This document shows positions 48,855 to 60,799 of a stretch of 64,000 bases of DNA, piece after piece (position 1 is the stretch's first letter; every line of letters begins with the position of its first letter). Made by a program: the position numbers and the translations under genes. The notes beneath the pieces are model-generated. The model ran no database searches and was not told the origin of the DNA. It was given only the letters and a program-made list of their open reading frames with translations. Source of the DNA: Holothuria scabra (taxonomy: Eukaryota; Echinodermata; Holothuroidea; Aspidochirotida; Holothuriidae). The stretch is taken from NCBI GenBank assembly GCA_037179385.1, contig CM074188.1, positions 16,447,318 to 16,511,317 of the forward strand. Direction: 5' to 3'.

Positions 48855-51661
48855 CATAGGCGGCGGAAGCGGGGGGGGGGGCAGGGGGCCTGGCCCCCAA
48901 TAATTTTTTTATGAGAGTTTTGGGGGACATGCCCCCTCCCCCATAACTGAATGTCCCAAAATAATTTTTCAAAAGTAATTAAACAAAATAAGTTGCTTTT
49001 ATTACATCTCGGCTATTCTTTGGCTCAATTATTACTTTTCAGAGTGCAAAAGTTGCAAAGCTTCCGGGGGCTTCGCCCCCTGGACCCCCACATTAACGAT
49101 AACCTGTAAGAGAATTTTCGCTCTTTCAAACAGTCGCAGGGGATTCTGCAATTGTGCCCCACTCTGAGTTTCGGAATAAATTCAGGAAGACTGTGACAAG
49201 CTTCATATCTTCGGAATCTCTTGACTTTTTAATCGTCGGGTTTCTTTCAGGATGAATAATTTTCTAACAGATTTTGAGTGGCTAAAATTGGCTACCTTGG
49301 TGTGGATTAAAGTGTTCTCCTAGCATCTGGCATGTTTCTCCTCATGTAGGGATTTTTTAAATTCCTGGGGATGCACAAAGTCCTTCCAAAATCATACTTG
49401 GTGTAGTGGGTAGAATATTTGGGTCTATTAGCTCAAAAAGCTATGACCGTTATTTCACAGATAATCACAACACAATGCCCGAAATTGGCGAATATCCAAA
49501 TTATTTCAAGCATTTGCCCGAAAATGGAAAAATATCATAGTAAGGGTAACACAGTTACGAAAGGTTAAGAGATAAAAAAAAAAATCGCGACACATTTGGG
49601 AAGAATGTGGCTTAAAAATAAAAAAAAATATACTTGAGAATATTTTTAAATCTTGTAGAACTGCAATATCCAAATTTCCCGATTATTTTAATAGCTTCAA
49701 GTCTTTGCGAAAAAACAGAAGACGTTATATTTAAAGTACAATTTTCATGCAAATAAAAAAGATCTGTGACACAATTGGGTAGAATGTGAAAAAAAAAAGG
49801 TTTTCATCATCCCAACTTCACACTGTAGTCTTGCAAAAATTTGCCCGAAATGGTCAAATATTCGGGCAAAGGTTAAAAGAAAAGCTGGGACGTTTCAATT
49901 GCCAAATTAATTCAACGGATGGACAGGAGGGTGTTCAGGTTCCCAAAAGTTTGCCATCTATCCAGGCTGCTCTAGAGCCAAATACGGGCAATGGTTATGA
50001 GAATCGGGGAATTTGTTTTTCGATAATTTAATGATGCAAGGTGAGAATGTCTTCCCGTAAGTCTGCTTGAAAATTCATTTCAACACACCTTAACGTGACA
50101 ATTTTGTCAATAAGTATTACTAATAGAAGAAAATCAACTACTTCATTTCATCCATTGGTACATTTTATCTGATTCTCCTGATCAAAAAAGCGACCGCTAA
50201 GATCCCCATAGGCCTAAGTTTTTCAAAAGTAAAATCATATATGGTCGGAAGTTCGGGCACACAATTTTTTTCAATATTTATTGAATATTGCCAAGAGTCG
50301 CAATAGAGAAAAATTCATTAGCATGTTTTCAATTCCGGTTTGTAGTTTCCCCCGAAAATATGCGGGACCATTTCATCGATTGGTAGTGATACATTTTATC
50401 TGGTAATTTTCTGATCAAAAAGCGACTGCTTAGATCCCCCTATAAGCCTGGGTAATGTCATTTTTGACTGTCTCAGGGGTCCGATTTTTCAAAATTTTGT
50501 GCTGGCTTCGCGCCAACCATGGCCAGTGGTGAAGCTCCGCGCAGATAGTCTCCCTTGCAGCATTTTAGTTTCAAATGAACTTTTTTGTGCAAACAGAAAC
50601 TCGAATTGGCGACTTTTACGACCCCCTATAAACATAGGAAATGACATTTTGACTGTCTGAAGTGGTCAGATTTTTCAAAATTTCTTGTACGTTTCGTCCC
50701 AACTTATGGTGGTGCTCCACTTAGACCGCTTCATAGAATTTAAGTTTCAAGTTACTAATCATTTTTTACAAAAGGAAACTCAAAAAAGCGACTGCTTAGA
50801 TCCCCATATAAGCCCGGGAAATGCCATTTTCAACTGGCTGAGGGGTCAGATATTAAAAAAAGTTTTGTACGCTTCGCGCCAACCAATGGTGGCGCTCCGC
50901 TTAGTCTTTCTGGCTGAATTTTAGTTTGGAACGGACGTGCGTTTATCTGCAATTGAAACTAAAAAAAGCGACTGCTTGGATCCCCTTTACAAGCCTGGGA
51001 AATTCATTTTTGGCTGTCTGAGAGGTACGAATTTCAATTTTTTCTGAACGCTCCCCGCCAACCAGTGGTGGCGCTCCGCTTTGATTGTCTCACGGGCAGA
51101 ATTATATTTTTCGGGTTAAAAAACTTCTTCCTCCAAACTGAAATGGTCCCCTACGCCTCTGGAAATACCTTACTCCGTCGTGCACTGAAACAGCTGCTTG
51201 CAACATTCAGCATGCAGGATTCTGGATTTGCGATCCTAGGATACATAGTCCAGTGGAGTAATGAACTGAGCTAATCAGTACCTCATAAGTGTGTTTTAAT
51301 CTTAGAAAAATCACAAATTTTTCTGGACAGAATTAGAGACAAATAAACCTGGCAAATGTCATTTCCAGCCATCTGGGAGGTTTTCAAATTCAAAATTTCT
51401 TTGTATGCTCCGCGCCAACTAATGGTGGCGCTACGCTTAGATAGTAAACTCCAGCCACCCCCTACAAAAGTATCCAGCACCCAATGGACCCCTACCAGGG
51501 CTTTGCCCCCCTGAACCCCACCAGGGGCCCTTAAGCGGCCCCTGGACCCACGCCGATGAGGTTTTGTGCTTCGCGCAAAACCGGACGCCTTACGGCGTCA
51601 ATATGTCGGCTACCGAAAACTTGTTGCCCCCCAATAAAAAAAACATCTTCCGCCGCCCATG
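48855..51661. mobile_element. 2.8-kb TIR element nested in the LINE reverse transcriptase
   Basis: Left terminus CATAGGCGGCGGAAG, inverted right terminus CATGGGCGGCGGAAG. The exact 5-bp direct repeat ACAAT flanks it (48850-48854 and 51662-51666). LINE homology stops and restarts at exactly these points. It contains G runs, a GGGGGCTTCGCCCCC hairpin near 49068, and an internal tandem array (50180-51430). No transposase frame, so non-autonomous; the superfamily is unclear. Confidence 0.9.
50180..51430 (+). repeat. Tandem array, about 180-bp unit, inside the TIR element
   Basis: AAGCGACTGCTTAGATCCCC and variants occur near 50188, 50411, 50786 and 50967. Each unit also has a CGCTTCGCGCCAACCAATGG / TGGCGCTCCGCTTAG pair (for example near 50515, 50700, 50880, 51060, 51412). 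The same pair appears in the hAT-like element near 16625 and in inverted form near 23695 and 62395. Confidence 0.85.
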
Positions 51662-53329
51662 ACAATTAAGCTTTGCAGAACTTTCATTAGAAAATCTAAA
51701 ATATCGAAAGCTTTTTGTTGGTCAACGGAAATAAGGCCACATGGGTGGTTCCCCAAGATACAAAAATTACTAATAGGCCTATCTCTTACAATAAGCAAAT
51801 TGTCGTGAACATAACTCACTGCTCAAAGTTTGAAACTCGTTGACAATGCGAGTGACGACTATTTTTAGTCTAGTTTGCAGAACCTAAGCAAGTATCTTTT
51901 AGTCAGTTTTCAATAGACTAATGGGACGCAAGTTAGATGGGTATGTGGTATCAACCTTTTTAGGGACCAGAGGAATAACAACAGCCTAACTTCGCTTAGA
52001 CTGATTGCTTTCTCCATTCTAACACTATCATCATCTCTTACTTTAAAGCGGCTCATTGAGTTGGTTCACGAAATTCAACAAATTTTTCAAACCTGTTCAG
52101 TTTTCTTAACATACCAATGTCAAATAGGCCTAGTCAAACTTAGACAATCCCTGTATCCTCCATTCAAGTAATATTCAAGTAATCGTTTTGTGAGTGAGAA
52201 CTTAACGGTTCAATTCGGCTTTTAAAAATCAGTGACCAGACACTTCTTCAAAATATGCACAAAACCGTTACAGTCTGGACAACACAAAATTTAAAGTTTG
52301 AAGTTTTTCCGTAACTACTGTAAATGAATATTGCCTATTTGTACTAATGGTAAGCATGATTTTTATGTGGCACTACCCTTTGAGACTCTCATCAAGTTGT
52401 TAATATCAACTCATTGAACCCCTTAAAAATCTAAAAAAATGATAAAAGCATCTTGCATATTTGTATCTATAGAACAATCTTCAGTGAAGAAACACATATA
52501 AAATTATGATATACATCCATGATTTTATTTTGATTGCAAACGATTATACCAATGCCTGTTTTGTATTTTGTTAATGACTTTTCTGATGTTCCCGGCGTTC
52601 CTCTCTTTTACAAAAGAACGAAGAGGTTTGTTCGTTTTCATCAAGTAACTGAACTCGTGAACGAATACAATCCCCCCCCCCCCCTTCCCTCAATTAGTAA
52701 TCTAATGTCATCGACCTCATCTTTGTTTACATTGCTACACATTTTACGAAAAGATAACATACGATCCCTCTTTACACAGGCCAAAAAACGCACACTATTT
52801 TTGATAGCGAGCTGTTTTATCCTGCCCTTTATGTTTTCCCATCAGTGAGATATAGATCGAAAACCAGGCTTGAGAGTGGACCACAATTTGTAGTGAGGGC
52901 GTAAACCATTGCAAAAAGCACTGTCTTTAATGAGGGAAGTGTTATACTTCCAGTTTGCCTTCCTTAACGGAGCTTGAAAGCTTGAAATCCGCTGAAACAA
53001 AGTCGTGGTCGGAATAAGGATACAAAGCTATGCAAGCCGTATTGAGAGCATCATCTTTTAAAATGTAAATTCTGTCCAGCCTTGACTTTAGATAATTGCC
53101 CATCAGTGACGACTTATAACGGGGATTGTGCTGTTGCACAGATCTGTAACAATCAACTAGGTTCTATTTAGAAACAAGGTCGGTAATATCGTTCTGACCA
53201 GCAGTCTCATAATATAAGATATAAGTTAAAAAAATTTCAAGATCAGTGCTCTCTATTACACAATTAACGCCTGCACCAAAAATCAAGAATCTTTTTTTTT
53301 TCTTTGTTTCTTTTTTCTTGCTCTCCAAG

Positions 53330-53735
53330 GGTTAGTAAGATGGAGATTTACTTCCCAGCTTCCAGCCAATTGGTTCAAGTCGAGCCCTCCAAGGTTTTTT
53401 CCAGCTGTGGCGCATTGGCATGTCTTTGCCTCTCCATTGTGATGAATGAATGAAACGATTTATTTCCATCAAAGTATCCAATATAAACAGTACAAATCAT
53501 ACAGGTAAAGTAAATGCAAGAACAGGAGAAAACAGAAGTTTCATACTTATAAATTGTTCCCCCTTCAACACAGAAAAAAAAAAGAAAAAAATGCTTAGCC
53601 CCAAGCACAATGGCAGTAGGTTCCGTTTTTAAAGTTTTCGGTGTATGACCCGGCCAGAACTCGAACTCCGAACACCCCAACTGTAAGTTCGTGGTGTGAT
53701 CCGGGAGCTGTTACGGAAGGACATAAAGCACTTAC
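53330..53735 (+). repeat. Dispersed repeat family A, longest copy
   Basis: Starts with the family A head (AGATGGAGATTTACTTCCCA, TTGGTTCAAGTCGAGCC). It continues through CTCCATTG, a TTTATTTCCATCA stretch, CCCCAAGCACAATGG and GACCCGGCCAGAACTCGAAC to GGGAGCTGTTACGGAAGGAC ATAAAGCACTT. On the minus strand GAGTTCGAGTTCTGG resembles a pol III B box, so this may be a tRNA-derived SINE; that is uncertain. The terminal block recurs inverted at 55262-55300. Confidence 0.65.
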
Positions 53736-53799
53736 CTTTCCTTTAAAGCTATCAGGATGTCTACAATAACTCCTAATTGTTGTACTCTCGAAAATTTAA

Positions 53800-54775
53800 G
53801 ACCTCGTACAAAAGGGCCGTAAGCGCCACCGAGCGCAAAGCGCGAGTCTTAGCGCCTTAGGGCCCCTGGTGGGCTCCAGAGGCAAAGTCCGGTGAGGGTT
53901 CAGGGGAAGAAGCCCCCGGAAGCTCCTGGGTTTTAGCGAGTTTGTAAGGTATTAAAGTCGCTATTTAAGTGATTCTATTGACTTTACACTGGTCTAAAAA
54001 TACCACCAGGGTAACTTACAGTAAGACTTTTGGTAAAAGGAATCAGTGATTCAACTACAAAGAACAGGTCAGGCTAACATTTTGAACAAGGGGGAGATGA
54101 ACTATAATTGAGAACTTGTTGGGCAGTTCAATGTGCTTCTCGGTTGGGTCCAGAGGGGCGAAGCCCCCGGAAACTCCTGGATTTTAAGGGGTTTGTGAGT
54201 ACTTATTAAGGTCATAACTTTTGAGTAATTCTATTGTCTCTACGCTGGTCTAAAATATTACTTCCAAGGCAACTTCAAGTAAGATTTTATTGGTAACAAC
54301 ATCAGTGAAACTACTATCAAGAGCGGATCCGGCTGACATTTTGAAGAAGGAGAGCTGAACTTGAACGAGGAAGATAAAGCAGTTGATGGGCAGTTAGATG
54401 TGATCCTCTTTAGTAAAAATGTGGGTTTAATCCTGCTTGAACGGTTACCTGAGCTATGCGCCACCTTCAATTGGCGAAGTCGGAAGTGTGCAGAAATTTT
54501 TGAAAAACGCCTTAGACAGCGGAAACGCCTTAAACGCCTTAGACACCGGAAATGGCATTTTCCAGGTATTTAGGTGATAGTTTCAGTTGAAAAATATGAA
54601 GATTACTGCCTTTGCTTGTCAAAAGAAGTGTCCAATTTACATTGTCATATATACTCTGACTAAAAAAGGCATATCGTTTTTAAAAATATCAAATCTCAGT
54701 TGGGGGGTGGGCACACGGGGACAAACGATTTTTCAGGGGGGCCCGTGCCCCCTGGCCTCCTTGGTGACACCACTG
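53800..54775 (+). repeat. Repeat element with two tandem 280-bp units
   Basis: The block around GCTCCAGAGGCAAAGTC (53874) recurs around GGTCCAGAGGGGCGAAGCC (54148), and the following sequence (CTCCTGG.TTTTA, TTCTATTG, GCTGGTCTAAAA) keeps the same order. Near the end, a G run and GGTGACACCACTG (to 54774) look like a hAT-like terminus. Confidence 0.6.
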
Positions 54776-55261
54776 GTCAAAGAAATAAAAGAATTATTCT
54801 GTTTCTGTACACCAATGTTCACTTTTTGATGGGTTCAGTTGAGCGTCAATTAAGTTTTAGAACATTATCACTCTTTTGCTGTTTCAGGAAAAATCCGGAA
54901 TCTTTTCTTAATTTATATACAAATATTAGACTCTGTATTCATTGCTGAAAAGCGATGTCAGTGACCAATGGAAAAAAATAGAATAATAAAAGGATCTCTT
55001 TACTTAAAGTATAGTAAAATCGTTTTGTCTAAAAGGCTGACGCAGGTGTCACACTCGTCGGTACTGCCATCTTAGCTTCGAAGCATCGCCAATATGAGTT
55101 CTTGGTTGAGGATTAGGCTAGTATGAAGGGGTTGATTTCTCATTAGGAGGGGTAAGTCAAACAAACTTAAAAGAAGTACTAAAGGACCCGTCAATCAAAT
55201 CCTCTTCTCACAAAAAGGATTAAAATAGTCTCAGAACATATTGTTTGATTAGATGGAATTG

Positions 55262-55345
55262 GATAAAGTGCTTTATCTCCTTCCGTAACAGCTCCCTGTC
55301 CTAGTCAATTGACCATGCAGCCGGGGGTTACCTCATCCCCCGAGA
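55262..55345 (-). repeat. GGGAGCTGTTACGG repeat terminus, inverted
   Basis: On the minus strand GGGAGCTGTTACGGAAGGAG ATAAAGCACTT matches the end of the family A copy at 53707-53735. Next to it CCGGGGGTTACCTCATCCCC can fold on itself. May be a separate copy of the same SINE-like family. Confidence 0.5.
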
Positions 55346-56177
55346 AGATACTGTGTGAAAAAATACAATGTTTATTGACAATTTGAAAACATGGTGGACG
55401 TCCTTCCCCTTTAAGGAATCGCCGCCAATGTTTCCAAGATATCTGGTTGAACTTTTAAATCCCAAGCTTCTTTAGCCAATCTACGCTCCCCATTTTGAGA
55501 TGATTTGATAGATCTGTCCGGACCACGAATATGCATATGTAATTTCTGTGATCTGTAACTGATACATTGCTTACACTTACGTAGGACAAGGTAATTGTAA
55601 GTTATTTAAAATCAAAACAGTGTTATGTGATCTGTATTATTCTACTTAAATGACAAATTTATTTATGTATTAACTTAATCATTTAAAATTCGATGTCATC
55701 ATTGTTTATCTCTGTGTCTTAATATAATTTGAATGAGGCATTTGTCGAGTAGTCGAGTAGTGTGGAGGGGAATTGGGATGAACTGTGGTTTAGGTTTAGA
55801 ACCGTCTATTCAGATACTCGATTCCTTCATTTCTGTCAATGTACTGTCCATGACGTCATGGACCCTATACACGCTTCTCATTTTCGTGAAGCGGTTCTTT
55901 CGCTCAATGTTTCTTGATTCTCATTGAATGCTTAGCTCTAATTAAGCTCAGTGTGTTGAGTGAATCATTCAGAGATACTTTTTGGTTACGTTTGGCATTT
56001 TGACAGTTTTGTATTTTATTGTTTTTTTTTTTCAAAATGGCTTGAGTAAGTCAAACTAGTGATACCATGATAGCAATGTGATACCATGGACCAGTCACTG
56101 AAACGCCAGGTAAGTGCCATACACTTTGCACTGACCGACTCAAAGTACACCGACTTTGTACTGCAACGGCTACCGTA
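55346..56177. other. No gene seen
   Basis: Non-coding. CGAGTAGT is duplicated near 55746. Confidence 0.4.
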
Positions 56178-57290
56178 AGACTGCACTGTACCTATTTTTT
56201 ACAAGTAACAGTAAAATTCTGCAGAATTTTCAAGACACTTTCTGTATTTCTCTTTTATAAGTATAATTTTCTGTAATCATTACGGACGTTTTACGTATGT
56301 CAAATGGTTTACGGAAAACATAATATTTTATTCCTAATGAAAATTTACAGATAATATCTGTAAAATTATGCAGAACATATCTGTTTTTCATATTTACGAG
56401 AATACTCTGTAAATTTACTGGAGAGTTGACGTATTTGTAGCAAAATTTTCTGAAAAATGGTTTTCGTATATATGTTAATTGAAAGTAGATCTAATTGGTT
56501 TATAGATAACATTGTAAACACTGTAAGGGTATACATAAAAGTTCATTAGAAATATTACAATAAAGCATTGTGCAATCTTGAAATAACTGAAGACTGAGAT
56601 TGGTTCCTTCCATAGGAAAATTTAGTTAAGTGGGCGTGGCCGTAATTTGAAAAAGTTGTTTATAAATACCGATAAAGAATCTTAAGATGTATCCAATTCC
56701 GCCAAAAATGTGTCTTAACATTCTTCATGATAACTAACGCGTCATAGACGTGATACATAGCACAGCTCAATGGCCGTATATTAAACATAAGGAGTGCTCA
56801 AGATTTAATCTGCTACTTTTCCGCTCGTGTTTATTTCCAAGCAACTCGAGTTTTGGTTCCGACGAACGGCTCACTGGCAGAGAAATCTGGTCAAGAGGAC
56901 TTCGAAAAAGTATTTCAAAGCACGTAAGAGAGAAAAGGAAAGTATAGTCCAAATAACATACCCTGCTTAAAGCACGGACATCATTGGGTAAACCCCTTTT
57001 AAGCTTGTTCAAAGCGTCTACACGACGAATAAACTACAGTTGGAAATCTTACAGGAAAAAAAACTGTAATTGTGGGCTTAAATTATAGTTTCAGACGTTT
57101 TTAAGGAGTCACTATGTAATGTGAAAGTACATAATTTTCTAGAAACTTGCTGCCAGAAAACTTCTGCTGAAATAACACTAGCATACTGTAAATTGTACAA
57201 ATGTTTTCTGTAATTTGAAATACGTTAACAAAAATTTCCTGGAAACTCTGCTGCCTTTTTTTAGAGTGTACAGTTTCGTGACACTGGCTC
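56178..57290. repeat. Probable inverted-repeat element rich in TTTACAGTAAA-type blocks
   Basis: The left part (56180-56470) and right part (57040-57283) share short inverted matches (ACAGTAAAATTCTGCAG-like, TTTTCTGTAA, CTGTAAATT). The right end GTGTACAGTTTCG pairs loosely with ACTGCACTGTACC at the left. Poorly conserved; ends uncertain. Confidence 0.4.
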
Positions 57291-57689
57291 GTTGTCGTAC
57301 AGTGCAATATTACACAAGCTCAGCTTTTCTGGTAGTAAAATCACACGTTCGCTGTACGCAGTCTTGGTTACAGACTTTTTTATGGAAGGGAGGGGGTTTG
57401 ATAGGGCTTGAAACGACGGGATCAATTTTTCCTAAATATAAGAATCGGCACTGACAGACTGAAGACCATGATGATGAATACGGTACAGTACCGTACAATG
57501 CGTATTACATTCAACTATAACTACCGTATTTTCATGTAATATTGTGCATTTTATTAAGACGCATGAATTAAACGTCACTGAGAGACTACGATCAACTGGT
57601 CCTGTTCACAGATGTTCGTAGGAATAACTCCTGCAGTGATGTACATTAAGGTTAAGGTTCCAAAACTTGATATAGCGCACATTACTGTG
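57291..57689. other. No gene seen
   Basis: Non-coding; possibly includes the 3' UTR of the LINE to its right. Confidence 0.35.
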
Positions 57690-58690
57690 ATGGAACACAC
57701 TCAATGGCGCTTTACAAAGAACAAAAAATCAAGAAAAAGATTTCCTAAAAGGATAAGTTTTCAAAGCATCCTTAAAAGAATTAATAGAAGACGACTTTCG
57801 AATATGAATCGGGAGGGCATTCCAAAGCTTCGGGCCAGCGACCATAAAAGAACGATCCGCAAAAGAACTGCGAGTGGTGAAAGGAACCTTAAGTAGTAAA
57901 CTTTTTGAAGATCTAGTAGCATAACAGGAAAGGCGGAGGAAAAGTAGATTGATCCTTTTTTCCAAAGGTATGTTTGGCCTGGCTCAATTACCTGTTGATT
58001 GTCTCCAGCGGCCTACTCGTAGAACCCGTTTAATGCATGACCTTCATGTCTGTCTCCCACATACTAGTACTAACTGTTATAAATTTAGCTTCCTGCCTCG
58101 AACCATTAAGGATTGGAATCATCTCCCCCTGAATGTAATGAGGGTTGCCTCTGTCCATAAGGACCCTATCACCTATATTACTGGGCATATTTAGCCTCTC
58201 GACGCATGCGTGGTGAAAGAATGTCCTTTGGATGTGTCACCTTTATTGAAGAAGGAGAAGAACAGGAAGCTTTGAGTTCAATCAACCCTGATAAATAAGT
58301 TGGTGCTAAATTGTGGAGACATTTAAACACAAGGAGAAGAATCTTATACTCAATAAGAGCTTTGATTGATGGGCACAGAGTGTAGCTCTCTCAAAGCGGC
58401 AGAGGCACTGTCAAATTTGGATCTACCGCGGATTAATTTAGCAGTAAGGTTTTGAATTCTTTGAAGTGGATGAAACGTAGAGTCCGGAAGGTTAATGTAC
58501 AGGCTATTATAATAATCCATACGTGAAAAAATCACAGCATTAACATATGTAAGACAACTTGCTCTGTCTAGATAATAACGGATCTTCTTCACATTATACA
58601 TAGCGAGGGCGCAGGCCCTTGCTTTCATAGATATGTGATACTTGGGATTAAGGGATTCATCCGGAAACACACCAAGTAATTTAATTTTTC
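57690..58690 (-). pseudogene. LINE 3' end (CR1/L2-like), interrupted
   Basis: 58690-58200 on the minus strand encodes the RT thumb region: GYHISMKARACALAMYN-like, SRMDYYNSLYINLP and LQRIQNLTAKLI, then LVFKCLHNLAPTYL. The C-terminal block follows at 57950-57730 (SFADRSFMVAGPKLWNALP and LKTYPFRKSF). A plus-strand LINE fragment separates the two parts. Same general type as the LINE at 36465-38300 but a different copy. Confidence 0.85.
57960..58196 (+). pseudogene. C-terminal fragment of a second LINE, nested
   Basis: The frame encodes YKFSFLPRTIKDWNHLP, the conserved C-terminal signature of RT proteins of CR1/Jockey-type elements, ending in a stop at 58194. It lies in the opposite orientation to, and inside, the minus-strand LINE. 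Confidence 0.75.
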
Positions 58691-58818
58691 AGACCAACCC
58701 ATCAAACAGCCGGAAATGTCATTTCTCAGACTTGTAACTAGAAAGAAAGCAGTCGTTATTATTTTGGGCTTTCCTTTGAAATGAAAGTTTCACTTCAATA
58801 GAAAACAACCCCAACTTG

Positions 58819-59142
58819 CTATTTGATCAGAGAGAGACCAGCTAGAAGGTACAACTTCAATAAGATGAAATGGTCTTGTCTTTTTTCGGGGGAAATCTGT
58901 ACAACCGAATTTAAAACATACCAATGTTTTTGACACCATTGAAATTCTTCGTTGTACTCAGTTGCAAGATCCACTATATTGATGAAATTTTCTAAGTGAC
59001 TACACGAACTCACTGCTATAAATGATTTTACTTTCAACGTCTTTGAAAATATGTCACATTTTAAGGTGGCTTCAAATGAATTTTCGGTCAGACTTAATTC
59101 GACTGTCGGGGCAAGGCAAATGGTAAACAGTTGGGCATGCAC
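58819..59142 (-). other. Unrecognised 107-codon frame
   Basis: The composition is protein-like, with no low-complexity stretch, three Cys in the middle and a hydrophobic end. I recognise no family and see no firm splice signals, so it may be a gene fragment, repeat-derived or chance. Confidence 0.2.
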
Positions 59143-59580
59143 ATGAACAACCTCTCGTCAGTTTTTGTAAGGAAAATTGGAAAGTGTGTGAGAGTTTCCT
59201 TGAGGAATATGATCTTCTAGTAAGCAAAACCAAGAAGATCATCCGGGGACTGAAGTTTATCGGGTTTATCTCTTTTATCGTGGGCAACGTCGATGAAGGC
59301 TCCCCGACGAAATTGATCTTCTCAGGGAGAGAGCAGCTTTCCCCAACGGGAGCATGACCCCTGGTCCCCAACTGGTAACACCCTTTGTAACGTCTGCACG
59401 CGGAACTTCCAGCTCCCTGGTCTGTTCATGAATGACCTTACGCGCACGGAATGAAGATAGGACAAGATACATGGAATGAGGGATTGCAGAGCCAGAAAGA
59501 AGTGATTTAAACCGATTCCGATATTAATGAAAACAGTGTTGCAAAAGGAAAATATGTTCAAGATCATCCATTCAGTAACT
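59143..59580. other. No gene seen
   Basis: Non-coding; several GGGG/CCCC-containing short blocks (CTCCCCGACGAAATTG, TTCCCCAACGGGAGC) resemble the motif concentrated at 59630-59700. Confidence 0.4.
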
Positions 59581-59730
59581 TCAGTTCTGTGTAGTTTTTT
59601 TTTTATTATTTTTTTTGCCTCCCCGACGAGACCGCCGACCTTCCCCGACGGGGCGGGGGGGGGGGGCAGTGTTCCCCGACGGGGGGCCATGCCCCCCCCC
59701 CCCGCTGGCTCCACCCCTGTACAGCGAGAT
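59581..59730. repeat. GC-extreme patch with CCCCGACGGGG palindromes
   Basis: CCCCGACGGGG occurs twice and CCCCGACGA once between 59623 and 59690, with a G run (about 59655-59666) and a C run (about 59692-59704). It ends GCTGGCTCCACCCCTG, similar to hAT-like termini. Confidence 0.7.
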
Positions 59731-60270
59731 AACATCCTGCTCTTAAAGGTTCACAATTGAGATAGCCTGCTGTATGCAGGCTATTGTGTTTTCGTTCCAA
59801 CTACTATATACATTCAAATATCAAAAATCTTACTTTCGCTACTATAAATAATACTATGAGTCTTTCAACGGCTTCAGTGTTGAACAACCCACGTTTCCAA
59901 CTAAGTTACATACATGGCATACCTACGGTATAAAATAGCCTGCCAACTTTCTAGCGAATCTCATTAACGACCACCAAATATGACGTCACGACAAAAATTA
60001 AGATACTGAATTATATCTCACGTAATAGGTGATATTCACGTGTATGCATCGACCGTATAGCCTGGTACACATTTTCCACCTACAAAAGCTACTTAGGTTG
60101 TTCGCCGTTCGTTGTATCAGTTGTATGTACCAAAATACACTATTCATACTTGTTTCGTGCACCACGTGACCATTCATGTTTACTAATTTGTCCCTCAAAA
60201 TGCGGGCTTGTGTAAATGGAAACTGGACGAAGGTTTGCACACTCTGTATATTGTACTGTTTAGAGAGGTG
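59731..60270. other. No gene seen
   Basis: Non-coding, nothing recognised. Confidence 0.4.
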
Positions 60271-60540
60271 TATTATGATTTTGAGAGAGCGCCATCTTTC
60301 AGCTACAACAGAGTCTGCTCCGCAGGCTACAGTTGCGATGGTAAACAGAATTCAAAAGATTGAACTGGAACGAAACGAGCGGCGCGCAAAGCAGACCAAA
60401 ATGTCCACTTTTCTAAAAAAGTATTTATAAATATGGAGCTTGCATTACAGATAATTTGTAATTCTGGGTTTCTTGTAAGGGAATTTAAAAAGTTTGGGGA
60501 TGGTTGAAGAATCTCGGCTAACACAGGATAGGACTACCAA
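60271..60540 (+). repeat. Family X-like fragment
   Basis: GGCGCGCAAAGCAGAC, then ATATGGAGCTTGCATT and AATTCTGGGTTTCTTG align with 18950-19080 (ACTATGGAGCTTGCATTGCA). Confidence 0.6.
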
Positions 60541-60799
60541 CCATTTTATGCGAAGTGGAGAACTTGTGATTGTCAAAGTCAAACAGCAAAAACAAAGTGA
60601 TCAGTCAATCAAGAAGAGAATTTAATTATCTTCTAAAACTTAATAATGACTGTTTAATATGGCCAAGCTTTCACGCAAACACTGAAAAGTGTACATAGGT
60701 ACAGATGTAATCTGCATTGCGCAATATCAAGCATCATTTCAAACTTTTTTTTCATTAACAGAAAAAAAAATAATTAAAATAATTATTCAATTGGAAGGG

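Larger units (their letters stand above)
47280..53300 (-). pseudogene. Decayed L1/Tx1-like LINE ORF2, split by a later insertion
   Basis: On the minus strand in order: endonuclease remnants with NCVIE, SRLDRIYI and SDHDFV (53280-52942); a linker with WENIKGRIKQL (about 52800); RT motif A SVDQQKAFD (about 51700-51735). It is then interrupted at 51661-48855. It resumes with NNFRRWISIFY (about 48840-48800), then a downstream RT/thumb segment (IPLPKNCGRFGINDL, near 48150). A C-terminal block with LRDFQWGLAHQVLYTG (near 47750) follows, then a C-x-x-x-G-C ... H-x-x-x-x-C knuckle (47640-47700). Multiple stops and frameshifts, including one at the insertion site. Not functional. The insertion-free span is about 3.2 kb. 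Confidence 0.85.

Noticed and set aside
53640..53700. tRNA gene on the minus strand
   Set aside because: Only a B-box-like GAGTTCGAGTTCTGG is present; no cloverleaf or A box could be drawn. Treated as part of a SINE-like repeat.
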